A DNA stretch of 64,000 bases from DASXUG01 sp964620425 (GTDB taxonomy: Bacteria > Pseudomonadota > Gammaproteobacteria > Burkholderiales > Methylophilaceae). The DNA is taken from contig CAZUGV010000003.1 of NCBI GenBank assembly GCA_964620425.1, positions 1-64,000 of the forward strand, read 5' to 3'. Shown in pieces: positions 46,921 through 55,609 of the stretch; within the stretch, counting starts at the first letter, position 1, and every line of letters starts with the position of its first letter. The position numbers and the translations under genes were made by a program. Under the pieces are notes generated by a model that saw nothing but the letters and a program-made list of their open reading frames with translations, made no database searches and was not told where the DNA came from.

Positions 46921-47482
46921 TACGATAGCCACTCTAAATTGGATGATGCGTCGGATTGCCGACTGGCTAAGTTATGCGGGTGTACTAGGGCTTGCATTGT
47001 TAATGATTACTGGTTTGAGTTATCAAGCCTTGGTATTGTCCAGCCAACAAAGCTTGTTACAAAAGCAGCAGGATTTACTAGCGCAGCAGCAGTCAATCGC
47101 TAATAAACCAAGTGAGGTGGTCAAGCCCCAACAAACCGAAGCAGAACTGGTATCGCGTTTTTATGCACAATTCCCCAAAGGTACGACCTTGCCAGATCAG
47201 CTAAAAGTCATCAGCAAAGCTGCTTATGATGAAAAACTGGCTTTAGAGATTGGCGATTATAAACTCACCACTGAAAAAAAAGGTCGCGTGACACGCTATG
47301 ACATTCAATTACCTGTGGTAGGTAATTATGCGCAAATTCGTCGCTTTATTGCGCGTGTGCTTAAGCAGATACCTGTGGCGGCGTTAAACGATATCACCCT
47401 TAAGCGTGAAACCAGCGATGCGCCAAAGTTAGAAGCCAATATTGAGTTTGTCTTGTTTTTGAAAGGCGACACATGGCATTAG
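46913..47482 (+). CDS. PilO/GspM-like inner-membrane assembly protein
   Basis: A 189-residue protein with one membrane helix at about residues 18-40 and a Gln-rich coiled coil. The periplasmic ferredoxin-like domain includes PKGTTLPDQLKVISKAAYDE and VVGNYAQIRRFIARVL, the PilO-style core. It would pair with the PilN-like protein. It overlaps the next gene by ten bases. Confidence 0.75.
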   Translation: MNNTIATLNWMMRRIADWLSYAGVLGLALLMITGLSYQALVLSSQQSLLQKQQDLLAQQQSIANKPSEVVKPQQTEAELVSRFYAQFPKGTTLPDQLKVISKAAYDEKLALEIGDYKLTTEKKGRVTRYDIQLPVVGNYAQIRRFIARVLKQIPVAALNDITLKRETSDAPKLEANIEFVLFLKGDTWH

Positions 47483-48114
47483 CTTTGAATCAACGTAATC
47501 TAGTGTTGGGCGGTGCTTTATTGCTTACGCTATGGGCAACCTATTGGGTTTCGCAACAAGAAAATTCTGACGAAGCCATTGATGTTGCTGAACCAGTACG
47601 TCGGGAAAAACTCAATGACACCAAGCCTAAAAACACCAACCTAAACACTGAGCAAACACCCATTTCAGCCAAGTCTGAAAAGAGGGCAGATACCACTGAG
47701 TCAACTGGGGGCACGTCTTGGGCTGGGGCCAAGTCTTGGGAAAGTTATCAGCGTCACGCCAGTCAACATCATCTAGGTGAAGTTAAATCAACGGAGTTGT
47801 TTGCCCCACACTCTTGGTATGTGCCACCACCACCGCCCAAAGTAAAACCAGTAGTGCTTGCGCCTCCTCCTCCGCCCAAGCCAGTTGCGCCACCAGCACC
47901 CTTTACTTATGTAGGTAAACTAGAGAATGCCCCTTCTGGGACCCAATACTTTTTAACTAGTAATAATCGTGTCTACACGGTGCAAAAAGGTCAAAATATT
48001 GATGCCAATTGGCGCTTAGATGGTGAAGATGCTAACGCTATGCGTTTAACCCATTTGCCAACTGGGCTAGTACAAACTTTTTCAAAATCAAACAACTCGG
48101 CTGCCATTAGATAG
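47473..48114 (+). CDS. PilP/GspC-like secretin-linking protein
   Basis: A 213-residue protein with an N-terminal membrane helix, a charged linker, a Pro-rich stretch (VPPPPPKVKPVVLAPPPPP) and a C-terminal beta domain starting FTYVGKLENAPSGTQYFL. This HR-type domain is what GspC and PilP use to contact the secretin, and the secretin gene comes next. Family assignment is by layout and position. Confidence 0.65.
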   Translation: MALALNQRNLVLGGALLLTLWATYWVSQQENSDEAIDVAEPVRREKLNDTKPKNTNLNTEQTPISAKSEKRADTTESTGGTSWAGAKSWESYQRHASQHHLGEVKSTELFAPHSWYVPPPPPKVKPVVLAPPPPPKPVAPPAPFTYVGKLENAPSGTQYFLTSNNRVYTVQKGQNIDANWRLDGEDANAMRLTHLPTGLVQTFSKSNNSAAIR

Positions 48115-48132
48115 CGCCACGAGGAAAAAGCA

Positions 48133-50166
48133 ATGAAACCGAAAACCACACCTGCCAAACAACAGTTAAAACCGCTGCAACAATTGCTTATGTTACTTTT
48201 TAGCTTGAGCGTTACAGCATGTGCAACAGCACCTTGGCCTAACAATAAAGCAACAGGTAAAACCCCAGAGGAAAAGTTAGCTAGCATTAAAGAAAAGGCA
48301 GATAAAAAGCCTGATGAAACCCCCGCATTAAAAGATTTACGCTTAGAGCAAAACAAAGCCATCACCGAGCTGTTAAAAGAAGCGGATACGGCAAAAAAAT
48401 CGGGTAGTTTAGATGATGCAGTTTCGCTGTTTACACGCGTGGTTGCATTAGATGAAAACAATCTCATAGCCACAACGGCACTCAAAGAAATTGAGCGCGA
48501 TAAAGCACATATTGCAATGGTTGAAGATGCACGTAAACAAATGGAGCAATCAAAGCTTGATGCAGCGCACACCACTGTGCGAAAAGTATTGATGGAGAAT
48601 CCTAAACAACAAGACGCGCTGCTGTTGGCGAAAGAAATTAAAGAAAAACGCGGACTAGCTCGCAGTGAGCCACCAAAATTAAAGCCGCCATTTGAAAAGC
48701 CTGTCAGTTTGGAGCTGCGCGATGCCAACATCAAAGTGGTGTTTGAAGCACTATCACGCTCAACAGGCATCAACTTTATTTTAGATAAAGATATTCGCCC
48801 AGACACCAAAGCCACGGTATTTATTAAACAAGCCAAGATTGAAGATGCCATTGATATGGTGCTGTCATCTAACGGCTTACAGAAAAAAGCCTTATCAGAA
48901 ACCAGTGCTTTAGTGTTTCCAAGCTTGCCCCAAAAGGTGAAAGATTATCAAGAGTTAATGATTCATAGCTTTTACCTCACCAACTCCACCGCAAAACAAA
49001 CGGGCGCAATGTTAAAAACGATTTTAAAATCCAAAGATATTTATATTGATGATCGTCTAAATATGATTGTGATTCGAGACACCCCTGAGGTGATTCGTAT
49101 TGCAGAAAAACTCATTGCTGCCAATGATATGGCAGACCCAGAAGTCATGTTGGAAATCGAAGTTCTAGAAGTCAATCGTAGCCGTTTGCAAGAGCTTGGT
49201 TTGGGCTATCCTAGTCAAATTTCAATTAATAACCAAATAGCGCTCACAAATACTACCGTAACAACAACAGGTTCGGGAACAGCCACAACCTTTGTAGATA
49301 GACCATTAACAATACTCAGCCTGCAAAATTTAGGGGCAGGCTCACTCAGTGTTTCACCCAATCCTGCTGTTAATTTTAGAAAAGTTGTGGGTGATGTCAA
49401 TTTACTTTCAAACCCGCGTATTCGCGTGCGTAATAATGAAAAAGCAAAGGTTTTAGTGGGCGATAAAGTGCCAATTATCACTAGTAATGTCACGGGTACA
49501 GCATCTACGGTGACAGAAAGTGTGCAATATGTGGATGTTGGTCTAAAACTCGATGTCGAGCCACGTATCACACTAGATGATTTTGTGAACATTAAAGTAG
49601 GTTTAGAAGTCAGCTCTCTAGGTGAAAAAACCGTGACAAAAAATGGCTCAACCGTTTATACCATTGGCACACGCAACGCTAACACTATCTTACGATTGAA
49701 AAATGGTGAAACGCAAATTCTGGCGGGTTTGATTTCAGATGACGAACGTAAAAGCTCTACTGGCTTGCCAGGGCTTGCAGATTTGCCTTTGCTAGGACGA
49801 TTATTTAAAAATCAAGAAAATAGAAAAAATAAAACCGAAATTGTACTTTCTATCACCCCGCATGTTTTAGGTAATATTAGCCGTCCAGATGCAGAAATTA
49901 CAGAGTATTGGTCGGGTACGGATGCTACCATCAACGATAGACCGCAAACGGCTGGCGCGACAATATCAGGTGGTAATCGTGGAAGTAATGGCGCTGGTGC
50001 TTTCTCTCCTTCACCAACTGAGCAGCAGCCACCGGTTGATGTGCCACTACCTGTTGAAGTGGTAGAACCTACCCCTGTCGCTCCTACGCCTGCTGCACCA
50101 GCAGCAGAAAACGCGGTGCCACAATTACAAGAAGCTCCACCACCTATTCCTGGGTTAGCGCCATAG
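48133..50166 (+). CDS. gspD: Secretin, GspD/MshL/PilQ family lipoprotein
   Basis: A 677-residue outer-membrane pore protein. The N-terminus ends in a lipobox, SLSVTAC, with the lipidated cysteine at residue 30. A TPR-like helical region follows (about 75-175). A secretin N-domain comes next (VSLELRDANIKVVFEALSRS), then the secretin core with VGDKVPIITSN, and GLPGLADLPLLGRLF near residue 545. The last 80 residues are Pro/Ala-rich. TPR plus secretin in one chain resembles MshL-like secretins more than classical GspD. Confidence 0.9.
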   Translation: MKPKTTPAKQQLKPLQQLLMLLFSLSVTACATAPWPNNKATGKTPEEKLASIKEKADKKPDETPALKDLRLEQNKAITELLKEADTAKKSGSLDDAVSLFTRVVALDENNLIATTALKEIERDKAHIAMVEDARKQMEQSKLDAAHTTVRKVLMENPKQQDALLLAKEIKEKRGLARSEPPKLKPPFEKPVSLELRDANIKVVFEALSRSTGINFILDKDIRPDTKATVFIKQAKIEDAIDMVLSSNGLQKKALSETSALVFPSLPQKVKDYQELMIHSFYLTNSTAKQTGAMLKTILKSKDIYIDDRLNMIVIRDTPEVIRIAEKLIAANDMADPEVMLEIEVLEVNRSRLQELGLGYPSQISINNQIALTNTTVTTTGSGTATTFVDRPLTILSLQNLGAGSLSVSPNPAVNFRKVVGDVNLLSNPRIRVRNNEKAKVLVGDKVPIITSNVTGTASTVTESVQYVDVGLKLDVEPRITLDDFVNIKVGLEVSSLGEKTVTKNGSTVYTIGTRNANTILRLKNGETQILAGLISDDERKSSTGLPGLADLPLLGRLFKNQENRKNKTEIVLSITPHVLGNISRPDAEITEYWSGTDATINDRPQTAGATISGGNRGSNGAGAFSPSPTEQQPPVDVPLPVEVVEPTPVAPTPAAPAAENAVPQLQEAPPPIPGLAP

Positions 50167-50199
50167 CGCCTATCAATTTGCATGTTAAATGGTGAGTAG

Positions 50200-50697
50200 A
50201 TGAATACCCATTGCAAAGGATTTAGCTTAATTGAGCTATTGGTCACGGTAGTGATTGTGTCCATACTCGCTTCTGGCGCATTACCAATGTTTCAGTTATC
50301 GGTGCAACGTGCAAAGGAGGTTGAACTACGCAATAGTTTGCGCCAAATCCGTGAGGCAATTGATGCATACAAAGCTGCATTTGATCAGGGACGTATTTCC
50401 AAAACGGGGACAGAGATTCAACTAGGCGTTATACAAAATGGATACCCACCTAACTTAACTGTTTTAGCAGAAGGCGTGGTTGATGCTAGCTCCCCTAAAA
50501 AAACTAAAATTAAATTTTTAAGACGTATCCCACGCGACCCAATGGCAGAAAATAGCGATATACCAGCGGCTGAAACTTGGGGCACACGCAACTATGAGAG
50601 TAGCGCAGATGACCCCAAAGAAGGTGAAGATGTGTATGACGTATATTCTAAAAGTACACAAATTGGCATTAACGGTGTGCCCTACAAGCAGTGGTAA
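50200..50697 (+). CDS. Prepilin-like pseudopilin (first minor)
   Basis: A 165-residue prepilin with a very short leader: cleavage is expected after Gly in HCKGFSLIELLVTVVIVSILA. The body carries LRQIREAIDAYKAAFDQGRI and RIPRDPMAENSD, a GspG-like layout, and ends ...NGVPYKQW. Aromatic tails of this kind are common in GspG-type pseudopilins. It overlaps the longest frame of the next gene. Confidence 0.88.
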   Translation: MNTHCKGFSLIELLVTVVIVSILASGALPMFQLSVQRAKEVELRNSLRQIREAIDAYKAAFDQGRISKTGTEIQLGVIQNGYPPNLTVLAEGVVDASSPKKTKIKFLRRIPRDPMAENSDIPAAETWGTRNYESSADDPKEGEDVYDVYSKSTQIGINGVPYKQW

Positions 50698-50747
50698 TTG
50701 ACTTACAGCCATTGATTTTAACGCCAGCCAACAGTGAAAGCCCGCAA

Positions 50748-51164
50748 ATGAATATGCAACAACTTAAACGCAAAGTATCAACCAATCAATCAGCTGCTAA
50801 AAGCGGCTTCACCTTGGTCGAGTTGCTCGTGGTTTTGGCGATTATCGCATTGCTACTCACCGTGGCGATGCCGCGATATTTTAAAGGCGTAGATCAAGCC
50901 AAAGAATCCACGCTCAAGCACGATCTCAATACCTTTCGAGAAGTGATTGACAAATTTTACGCAGATCAAGGGCGCTATCCAGATAGTTTAGAAGAGCTGG
51001 TGACCATGAAATATATTCGTTCTGTGCCAGTTGACCCCATTACAGAGAGCAAAACCACTTGGCTGATTACCGACCCCGCGCCACCGCTAAAAGGCAATGT
51101 TTATGATGTACGCAGCGGGGCAGATGGGCAGGCCAAAGATGGCTCCAAATATAGTGACTGGTAG
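50748..51164 (+). CDS. Prepilin-like pseudopilin (second minor)
   Basis: A 138-residue prepilin from the ATG at 50748; a GTG at 50691 would overlap the previous gene and add 19 residues. The signal is KSGFTLVELLVVLAIIALLL. The body has YADQGRYPDSLEELV and SVPVDPITESKTTW, again GspG-like, with a YSDW end. Three GspG-like pseudopilins in one cluster is unusual for a standard type II system. Confidence 0.87.
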   Translation: MNMQQLKRKVSTNQSAAKSGFTLVELLVVLAIIALLLTVAMPRYFKGVDQAKESTLKHDLNTFREVIDKFYADQGRYPDSLEELVTMKYIRSVPVDPITESKTTWLITDPAPPLKGNVYDVRSGADGQAKDGSKYSDW

Positions 51165-51179
51165 TATTAAACAATCGTA

Positions 51180-52127
51180 ATGCAAGTTACCAACTATTAT
51201 TTAAAGCATTCAAGCGGTTTTACCTATCTCGGATTAATGCTGATAGTCGCCATTGCGGGTATCGTGTTATCTGGTATAGGGATCATGTGGAAAACTGAAA
51301 TGCAACGAGAGAATGAAAAAGAGCTACGTTTTGTTGGCGAGCAATATGTTGCCGCCATTGCCAGCTATTATGAATGTAAAGTCTGCGGTCCCAACCAACT
51401 CCCTAAAAACCTGAAAGATTTACTAAAAGACAGTCGGTCGCCAGGCTTGGTGCGTCACATACGCAAGTTATACCGAGACCCAATGACCAGAGGCAACGAT
51501 TGGGGATTGGTGAAAGTGGGGGATAGAATCACTGGAGTGTATAGCAAATCTAAACTAGAGCCACTCGCAAAACCATATGATGCTGAACTAGAAAAAAAGA
51601 AAAAAGAGGCAGCTAAAGCAGTACTTGCAGCCAACGGCAACCAACTCAATACAAGCCAGACAACCACATCGGCTGATAAAACAAATACCAACAGCAATAA
51701 CACAGGTGCAAATGTTGCAGGCTTAAATAAAACGGAAAATAAAGCCAGCCTCAATAAAACGGGTATCAATAAAACGGAAGCGGATAGCGTGATCAAACCC
51801 AGAAAACCAAGCTACCAAGATTGGCAGTTTGTGTATGGCGGTGCGGTGCAAAATACAAGCAACCAGATCAATATTCAATCGTCCTCCAATCTAAGCGATC
51901 AAAATTCAGCATCAACACTCAATGATAGTCAGAGTGCAAATCCAAATGCCGATCAAAACAACAATCAAAATAGGGAGTCAGTGCTCGAAATATGTCAATC
52001 GGCCTATTTGGAGGCAACGCGGGCGTGTAGAGCGCAACAATCTATTGATAAAGATAAAAATGCCGCACAGTCATGCTTACAAGCAGCAAAAACACAATAC
52101 GATGATTGTAGTGCATCTATTCGCTAA
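51180..52127 (+). CDS. Prepilin-like protein with an Asn/Ser-rich low-complexity region
   Basis: A 315-residue prepilin-like protein. The signal SSGFTYLGLMLIVAIAGIVL has Leu instead of Glu at +5 of the mature helix, so it may act at the pseudopilus tip. It keeps a GspG-like early domain (YECKVCGPNQLPKNLKDLL, a CxxC pair). Residues about 155-270 are rich in Asn, Ser and Thr with NKTE/NKTG repeats. A four-cysteine C-terminus follows. The last gene of the secretion cluster. Confidence 0.8.
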   Translation: MQVTNYYLKHSSGFTYLGLMLIVAIAGIVLSGIGIMWKTEMQRENEKELRFVGEQYVAAIASYYECKVCGPNQLPKNLKDLLKDSRSPGLVRHIRKLYRDPMTRGNDWGLVKVGDRITGVYSKSKLEPLAKPYDAELEKKKKEAAKAVLAANGNQLNTSQTTTSADKTNTNSNNTGANVAGLNKTENKASLNKTGINKTEADSVIKPRKPSYQDWQFVYGGAVQNTSNQINIQSSSNLSDQNSASTLNDSQSANPNADQNNNQNRESVLEICQSAYLEATRACRAQQSIDKDKNAAQSCLQAAKTQYDDCSASIR

Positions 52128-52236
52128 TTTTATAAAACGTTGAGTCTAATCAATATCTAAGACTAATCATTGCCTAAGCTTCTAAATCCACTGTGTAAGG
52201 AACTCACTCAAAGAACACTGTTAAGCAACTTGAACC

Positions 52237-52884
52237 TTACAATCTATTTAATTTATTGTAAATATTCAAAACTTTTGGAACATAAAGCTGCGTTTCACGA
52301 AAAGGCGGGATGGTATTGCCGTGACGGTTTACCGCTTGAGGTCCAGCGTTATAAGCGGCCAGTGCCAAAGGCAAATCGCCATTGAATAAATCCTTCAACT
52401 CGCGCAAATAGCGAGCCCCCGCCAAAATATTTTCAGCAGGGTTGTATGAGTCTTTCACAAAAAAACGTTTCGCGGTAAATGGCATAAGCTGCATTAAACC
52501 GCGTGCCCCACGTGGCGAAAGGGCTTTCGGGTTATGGTGAGACTCCGTTGCAATCACCGCGTGGATCAAGGCTGGTTCAAGCAGGGTCGCTTTTGCCGCT
52601 GCGGCAACTTCTTGATTAAAAGGTAATTCATTTAATTTCTTAGAGTTCAACACAACGCTCGATGACTTAAAATCTAAAGAAACATCGGTCAAATTCGCTG
52701 CTGGTTCCACGATCAAAACGCAACAAGCCACATCCGTTGGGTTATTGCTTAATCGAATCTCATCCGTTGTGCTCGCATCTAAATAAATATCAGCGTAAGC
52801 GCATTGCTGCACCAACATCACTGCAATAAAGCATAATGCGCGTAACTGTAGTGGAGTGTAATGTGTAAAATTCATACTAAGCAT
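52237..52884 (-). CDS. Exported lytic transglycosylase, SLT family
   Basis: A 215-residue periplasmic protein with an N-terminal signal segment. The catalytic Glu lies in HAVIATESHHNPKALSPRGA, followed by ARGLMQLMPFTAKRF and AYNAGPQAVNRHG, the three soluble lytic transglycosylase motifs. It cuts peptidoglycan glycan strands. The position just behind the secretion cluster suggests it opens the wall for the machine, although it is transcribed the other way. Confidence 0.92.
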   Translation of the reverse strand: MLSMNFTHYTPLQLRALCFIAVMLVQQCAYADIYLDASTTDEIRLSNNPTDVACCVLIVEPAANLTDVSLDFKSSSVVLNSKKLNELPFNQEVAAAAKATLLEPALIHAVIATESHHNPKALSPRGARGLMQLMPFTAKRFFVKDSYNPAENILAGARYLRELKDLFNGDLPLALAAYNAGPQAVNRHGNTIPPFRETQLYVPKVLNIYNKLNRL

Positions 52885-53360
52885 TATCCTATAAAAATAT
52901 GAAAAAATAATGACTTACTGATAAATTTCCATAAATTACCTGCTTAGTTTGGCTTCATAATCGTTATTACTTAACATTTGTATTGTTAAAATGCCTATCT
53001 TTTATTAACCGCAGTATGGCGCAAAGGATAAGCGCTATTTATACAAATAACTTAGAATAACGGCACAAATTTTGCAGTAAGAACCTTATAAGGTGAATGT
53101 TACATAAAGCGCGTGTAAAAACAGCCAAAAAAGGGTAAAAACAGTCAAAAATGCAGTAAAACAGCCTATGGTTGTGATGTTCATGAATTTGCAACAAAAC
53201 TGCAATTAATCTTTAATTTATATGCAATCTGAATAAGTAATAATCCAGCACGATAAGTTTAAAATAAAAATTAGTACTCTTTTTTATGAATGCTTGTTTA
53301 TTTATAGAATGATTATTTTTAATTCTTGCTATCTCTCTCTGGGGTTGTCATTTTTTAAGT
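52885..53360. other. Divergent regulatory region between transglycosylase and epsA
   Basis: A 476-base AT-rich region that must contain both promoters. Its main feature is a set of phased repeats at 53115-53166. GGGG about 16 bases before the epsA GTG is too far for a good ribosome-binding site, so the start of epsA is not firmly fixed. No ORF or terminator was seen. Confidence 0.5.
53115..53166 (+). repeat. Three helically phased A-rich direct repeats upstream of epsA
   Basis: GTAAAAACAGCC (53115), GTAAAAACAGTC (53135) and GTAAAACAGCC (53156) recur at 20- and 21-base steps, about two helical turns. They lie about 200 bases before epsA and could be tandem operator sites or an intrinsic bend. 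Confidence 0.7.
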
Positions 53361-54686
53361 GTGTCATGTATTAACTTAACTGGAGCTATTGCTATTAATA
53401 CTGTCAATTTAAACCCTTACCAAAAAGAAGCGTTATTGGAAGTGATAACCGCTTCACTTAATGTAACACGCAGAACGCATTTATTCTCATTGCTACAAGG
53501 CTCTTTTCAAGCACTCATTCCACATGAAATTATGGTGTGCGGCGTCCGCATGAGTGAAGACGATCATATCGAGTTTGACCACTTTTCAAGCACACGCTAC
53601 TTTACAGATCAGCACTTGGAAGAAGCCACGCTTCCTGAGCAGGGGGTTATTTGGCGAGCAATGTCTGCATGGTCTAAGTCGCATAAGCCTATTTTTTTGG
53701 CAGATGGGCTAGAAAAAGGTGAATTTGCCATTCACAGCGTGCCTTTCGAAGAGCCGGAAGGTGGCTTGCAACAAGCGGAATTAAAAAACATGGCAGCCTA
53801 CGGTGTGGTTGGTCATGCAGGGGTTGCCTCCTTCTTCTGTTTCTCGCGTGTGAGTGTGTCGCTAGATATGGAATTAGCTCATCTTTTGCAATTACTCACG
53901 CCCCACTTACATGTGATGATGAGCCGCTTGGTTCCTGGCTGGAATAAGACTTTTCAAGCAAATGAAGTGGATTACAAGCCCATTACCAGTCGCGAGGCAG
54001 AGATTTTACAATGGGTGCACGAAGGAAAAACCAATCAAAACATTGCAGATACCCTTCAAATCAGTGCGCTCACTGTTAAAAATCACGTACAAAGCATCTT
54101 GCGCAAGCTCAATGTACTTAATCGCAGTCATGCTGCTGTAAAAGCATTGAGTTTGGGCTTGATTAAGCCCACCAAATCGCGCGGTAAATCGCAGAAAAAA
54201 CAGAAACTTAGCACTAAAGTCTATGCGGATGTTCGCATTTCTGCAGCGCTACTAAACCCAGAATCGGTTGATTACAACCATAATTTGGTTGCACAATCAT
54301 ACAGTGATGATGGCAGTATGATTGCCGATGGACATACACGACAAAAAACCAAAAAAAAAATCTCCGCTAAAAAGTTAAACAAAAGCGAAAAAAACACCAG
54401 CGATAAAAATAACAGCATGCTTGTTGCGCATTTAACTGATGCGAAAAACTCAAATGATGACACACAACGGTTGATGACATTAACTGAGCATAACGCAATA
54501 TTAGCTAATGCAGCCGTCATCAATGAAGTGGTGGTTAACTCGCCCTTGTCAGAAGCCGAGCGGCTAGAGCAAATGCGCATAGAAGAGCGAGATAAGCGCA
54601 GAGACAGAATTGCCGCCCGCCGAAAATCGTTAATAGCCAAAGGTCTGCTTAAGTCGCAGCGCGGACGCAATTCGCAAACAACTTAA
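53361..54686 (+). CDS. epsA: EpsA-like LuxR-family transcriptional regulator with long basic C-terminal tail
   Basis: A 441-residue regulator. The N-terminal 200 residues (YQKEALLEVITASLNVTRR, ALIPHEIMVCGV) match the sensor-like domain of EpsA, which is associated with exosortase/PEP-CTERM exopolysaccharide loci in methylotrophs. A LuxR helix-turn-helix spans about residues 207-268 (ITSREAEILQWVHEGKTNQN). Beyond it lie some 170 extra residues, Lys/Ser-rich and then strongly Arg-rich at the end, absent from ordinary LuxR proteins. The GTG start at 53361 is the only reasonable one found. A strong terminator follows. Confidence 0.82.
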   Translation: MSCINLTGAIAINTVNLNPYQKEALLEVITASLNVTRRTHLFSLLQGSFQALIPHEIMVCGVRMSEDDHIEFDHFSSTRYFTDQHLEEATLPEQGVIWRAMSAWSKSHKPIFLADGLEKGEFAIHSVPFEEPEGGLQQAELKNMAAYGVVGHAGVASFFCFSRVSVSLDMELAHLLQLLTPHLHVMMSRLVPGWNKTFQANEVDYKPITSREAEILQWVHEGKTNQNIADTLQISALTVKNHVQSILRKLNVLNRSHAAVKALSLGLIKPTKSRGKSQKKQKLSTKVYADVRISAALLNPESVDYNHNLVAQSYSDDGSMIADGHTRQKTKKKISAKKLNKSEKNTSDKNNSMLVAHLTDAKNSNDDTQRLMTLTEHNAILANAAVINEVVVNSPLSEAERLEQMRIEERDKRRDRIAARRKSLIAKGLLKSQRGRNSQTT

Positions 54687-54754
54687 TTCTTTGGTGTTAT
54701 CAAGCTAGTATTTAGCTTTTTTATCAGTTTAGCGTTATCGAATAGTTTAGTTTG

Positions 54755-54787
54755 ATGACCCATCAGGTTTGATGGGTCATTTTTTTA
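54755..54787 (+). terminator. Rho-independent terminator after epsA
   Basis: ATGACCCATCA (54755-54765) pairs perfectly with 54770-54780 around a GGTT loop, followed by six T. Confidence 0.9.
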
Positions 54788-55077
54788 TCAATCGTTGTTT
54801 TACTTTAAATTGAGGTTAGCTCAATTTTAGGATTGCTTAAGCTTTAGTCAATAGCTGTCATTTTAGTAGATGGTTAATTTATAAATGTTTTAACGTATTG
54901 TTTTTAAATGATTTAATGCTCAAAAATACAAATACAATAATCATCTAGCTTTAGCGCAAAACATATTTTGAAAACATTTTGTGCAGTTTAGCCCCCCATT
55001 TTTAATTGACGCTGGTTGAATGCTCATGGCGGCAGGCGGAGTCTATTAAAAATAATTAAAAATATTTTGGTTTTTAT

Positions 55078-55086
55078 ATAGTCCGT
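55078..55086 (+). promoter_or_regulatory. ATAGTCCGT motif, site 1
   Basis: Single copy of ATAGTCCGT, within TATATAGTCCGTCA, about 460 bases before the sigma-54 promoter. Confidence 0.45.
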
Positions 55087-55194
55087 CATAATAAACTGTC
55101 ATAATTATTTAACATTTATAAATTATTGATTAATATAGTTTAATTTAATTTTTAGACAATAATTATGGCGGTATTTTTGTTTGAAATGGTGTTA

Positions 55195-55203
55195 ACGGAC
55201 TAT
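55195..55203 (-). promoter_or_regulatory. ATAGTCCGT motif, site 2 (inverted)
   Basis: ACGGACTAT is the exact reverse complement of site 1; the match extends to TAACGGACTATAT. Confidence 0.45.
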
Positions 55204-55281
55204 ATCAAATCGCTAATTTTTTTAACATTGGGTGAGTATAGTGGCATTCGTTGAAATTGTTTTGTGTGAACTTGATTAAAC

Positions 55282-55300
55282 ATTTCACTTTATGTGAAAT
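55282..55300. promoter_or_regulatory. ATTTCAC-N5-GTGAAAT inverted repeat
   Basis: A perfect 7-5-7 inverted repeat with a further GTGAAA half-site at 55305. It is a typical operator shape; the regulator is unknown. Confidence 0.45.
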
Positions 55301-55330
55301 TTTTGTGAAACATCCATAAATGATCTAAAA

Positions 55331-55348
55331 ATAGTCCGTTTGGACTAT
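55331..55348. promoter_or_regulatory. Palindromic ATAGTCC-N4-GGACTAT site
   Basis: ATAGTCCGTTTGGACTAT contains two facing ATAGTCC half-sites. It lies about 200 bases upstream of the -24 element, a usual distance for an enhancer-binding protein. Confidence 0.6.
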
Positions 55349-55541
55349 ATGCGAAACTTGCGATGTCATACAAAATTTGTATAGTGGCAATGCTCGCAAA
55401 ATGGTGGCCTAGTTCACAAGGACCTAGTTCACGAATTAGTGAGCGTGATTTTTAGGTGTTGCCAAGTTTTATGTGGCTAATGTGCGATGTTGCCAACGTT
55501 GTAATTGTAAGATTGTGATGGCGAAAGCAATTTAAGCAATA

Positions 55542-55556
55542 TGGCGCAATAATTGC
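55542..55556 (+). promoter_or_regulatory. Sigma-54 (-24/-12) promoter of the PEP-CTERM gene
   Basis: TGGCGCAATAATTGC matches TGGCAC-N5-TTGC at all but one position, with exact GG-N10-GC spacing. Transcription should start near 55568, giving a leader of about 125 bases. Sigma-54 control of PEP-CTERM genes is known from PrsK/PrsR systems. Confidence 0.7.
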
Positions 55557-55565
55557 ATATCACAG

Positions 55566-55609
55566 CAGCACTTGTACTTAAATACATTGTACTTAGATGC
55601 TAAGTGCTG
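55566..55609 (+). other. Predicted 5'-end hairpin of the PEP-CTERM transcript
   Basis: CAGCACTT (55566-55573) pairs with AAGTGCTG (55602-55609); the loop holds two TTGTACTTA repeats. It begins almost exactly at the predicted start site, as in stabilising 5' stem-loops of abundant mRNAs. Confidence 0.45.

Noticed and set aside
53115..53166. Phased repeats considered as replication iterons
   Set aside because: No initiator gene or DnaA boxes nearby, and the location is between two ordinary promoters.
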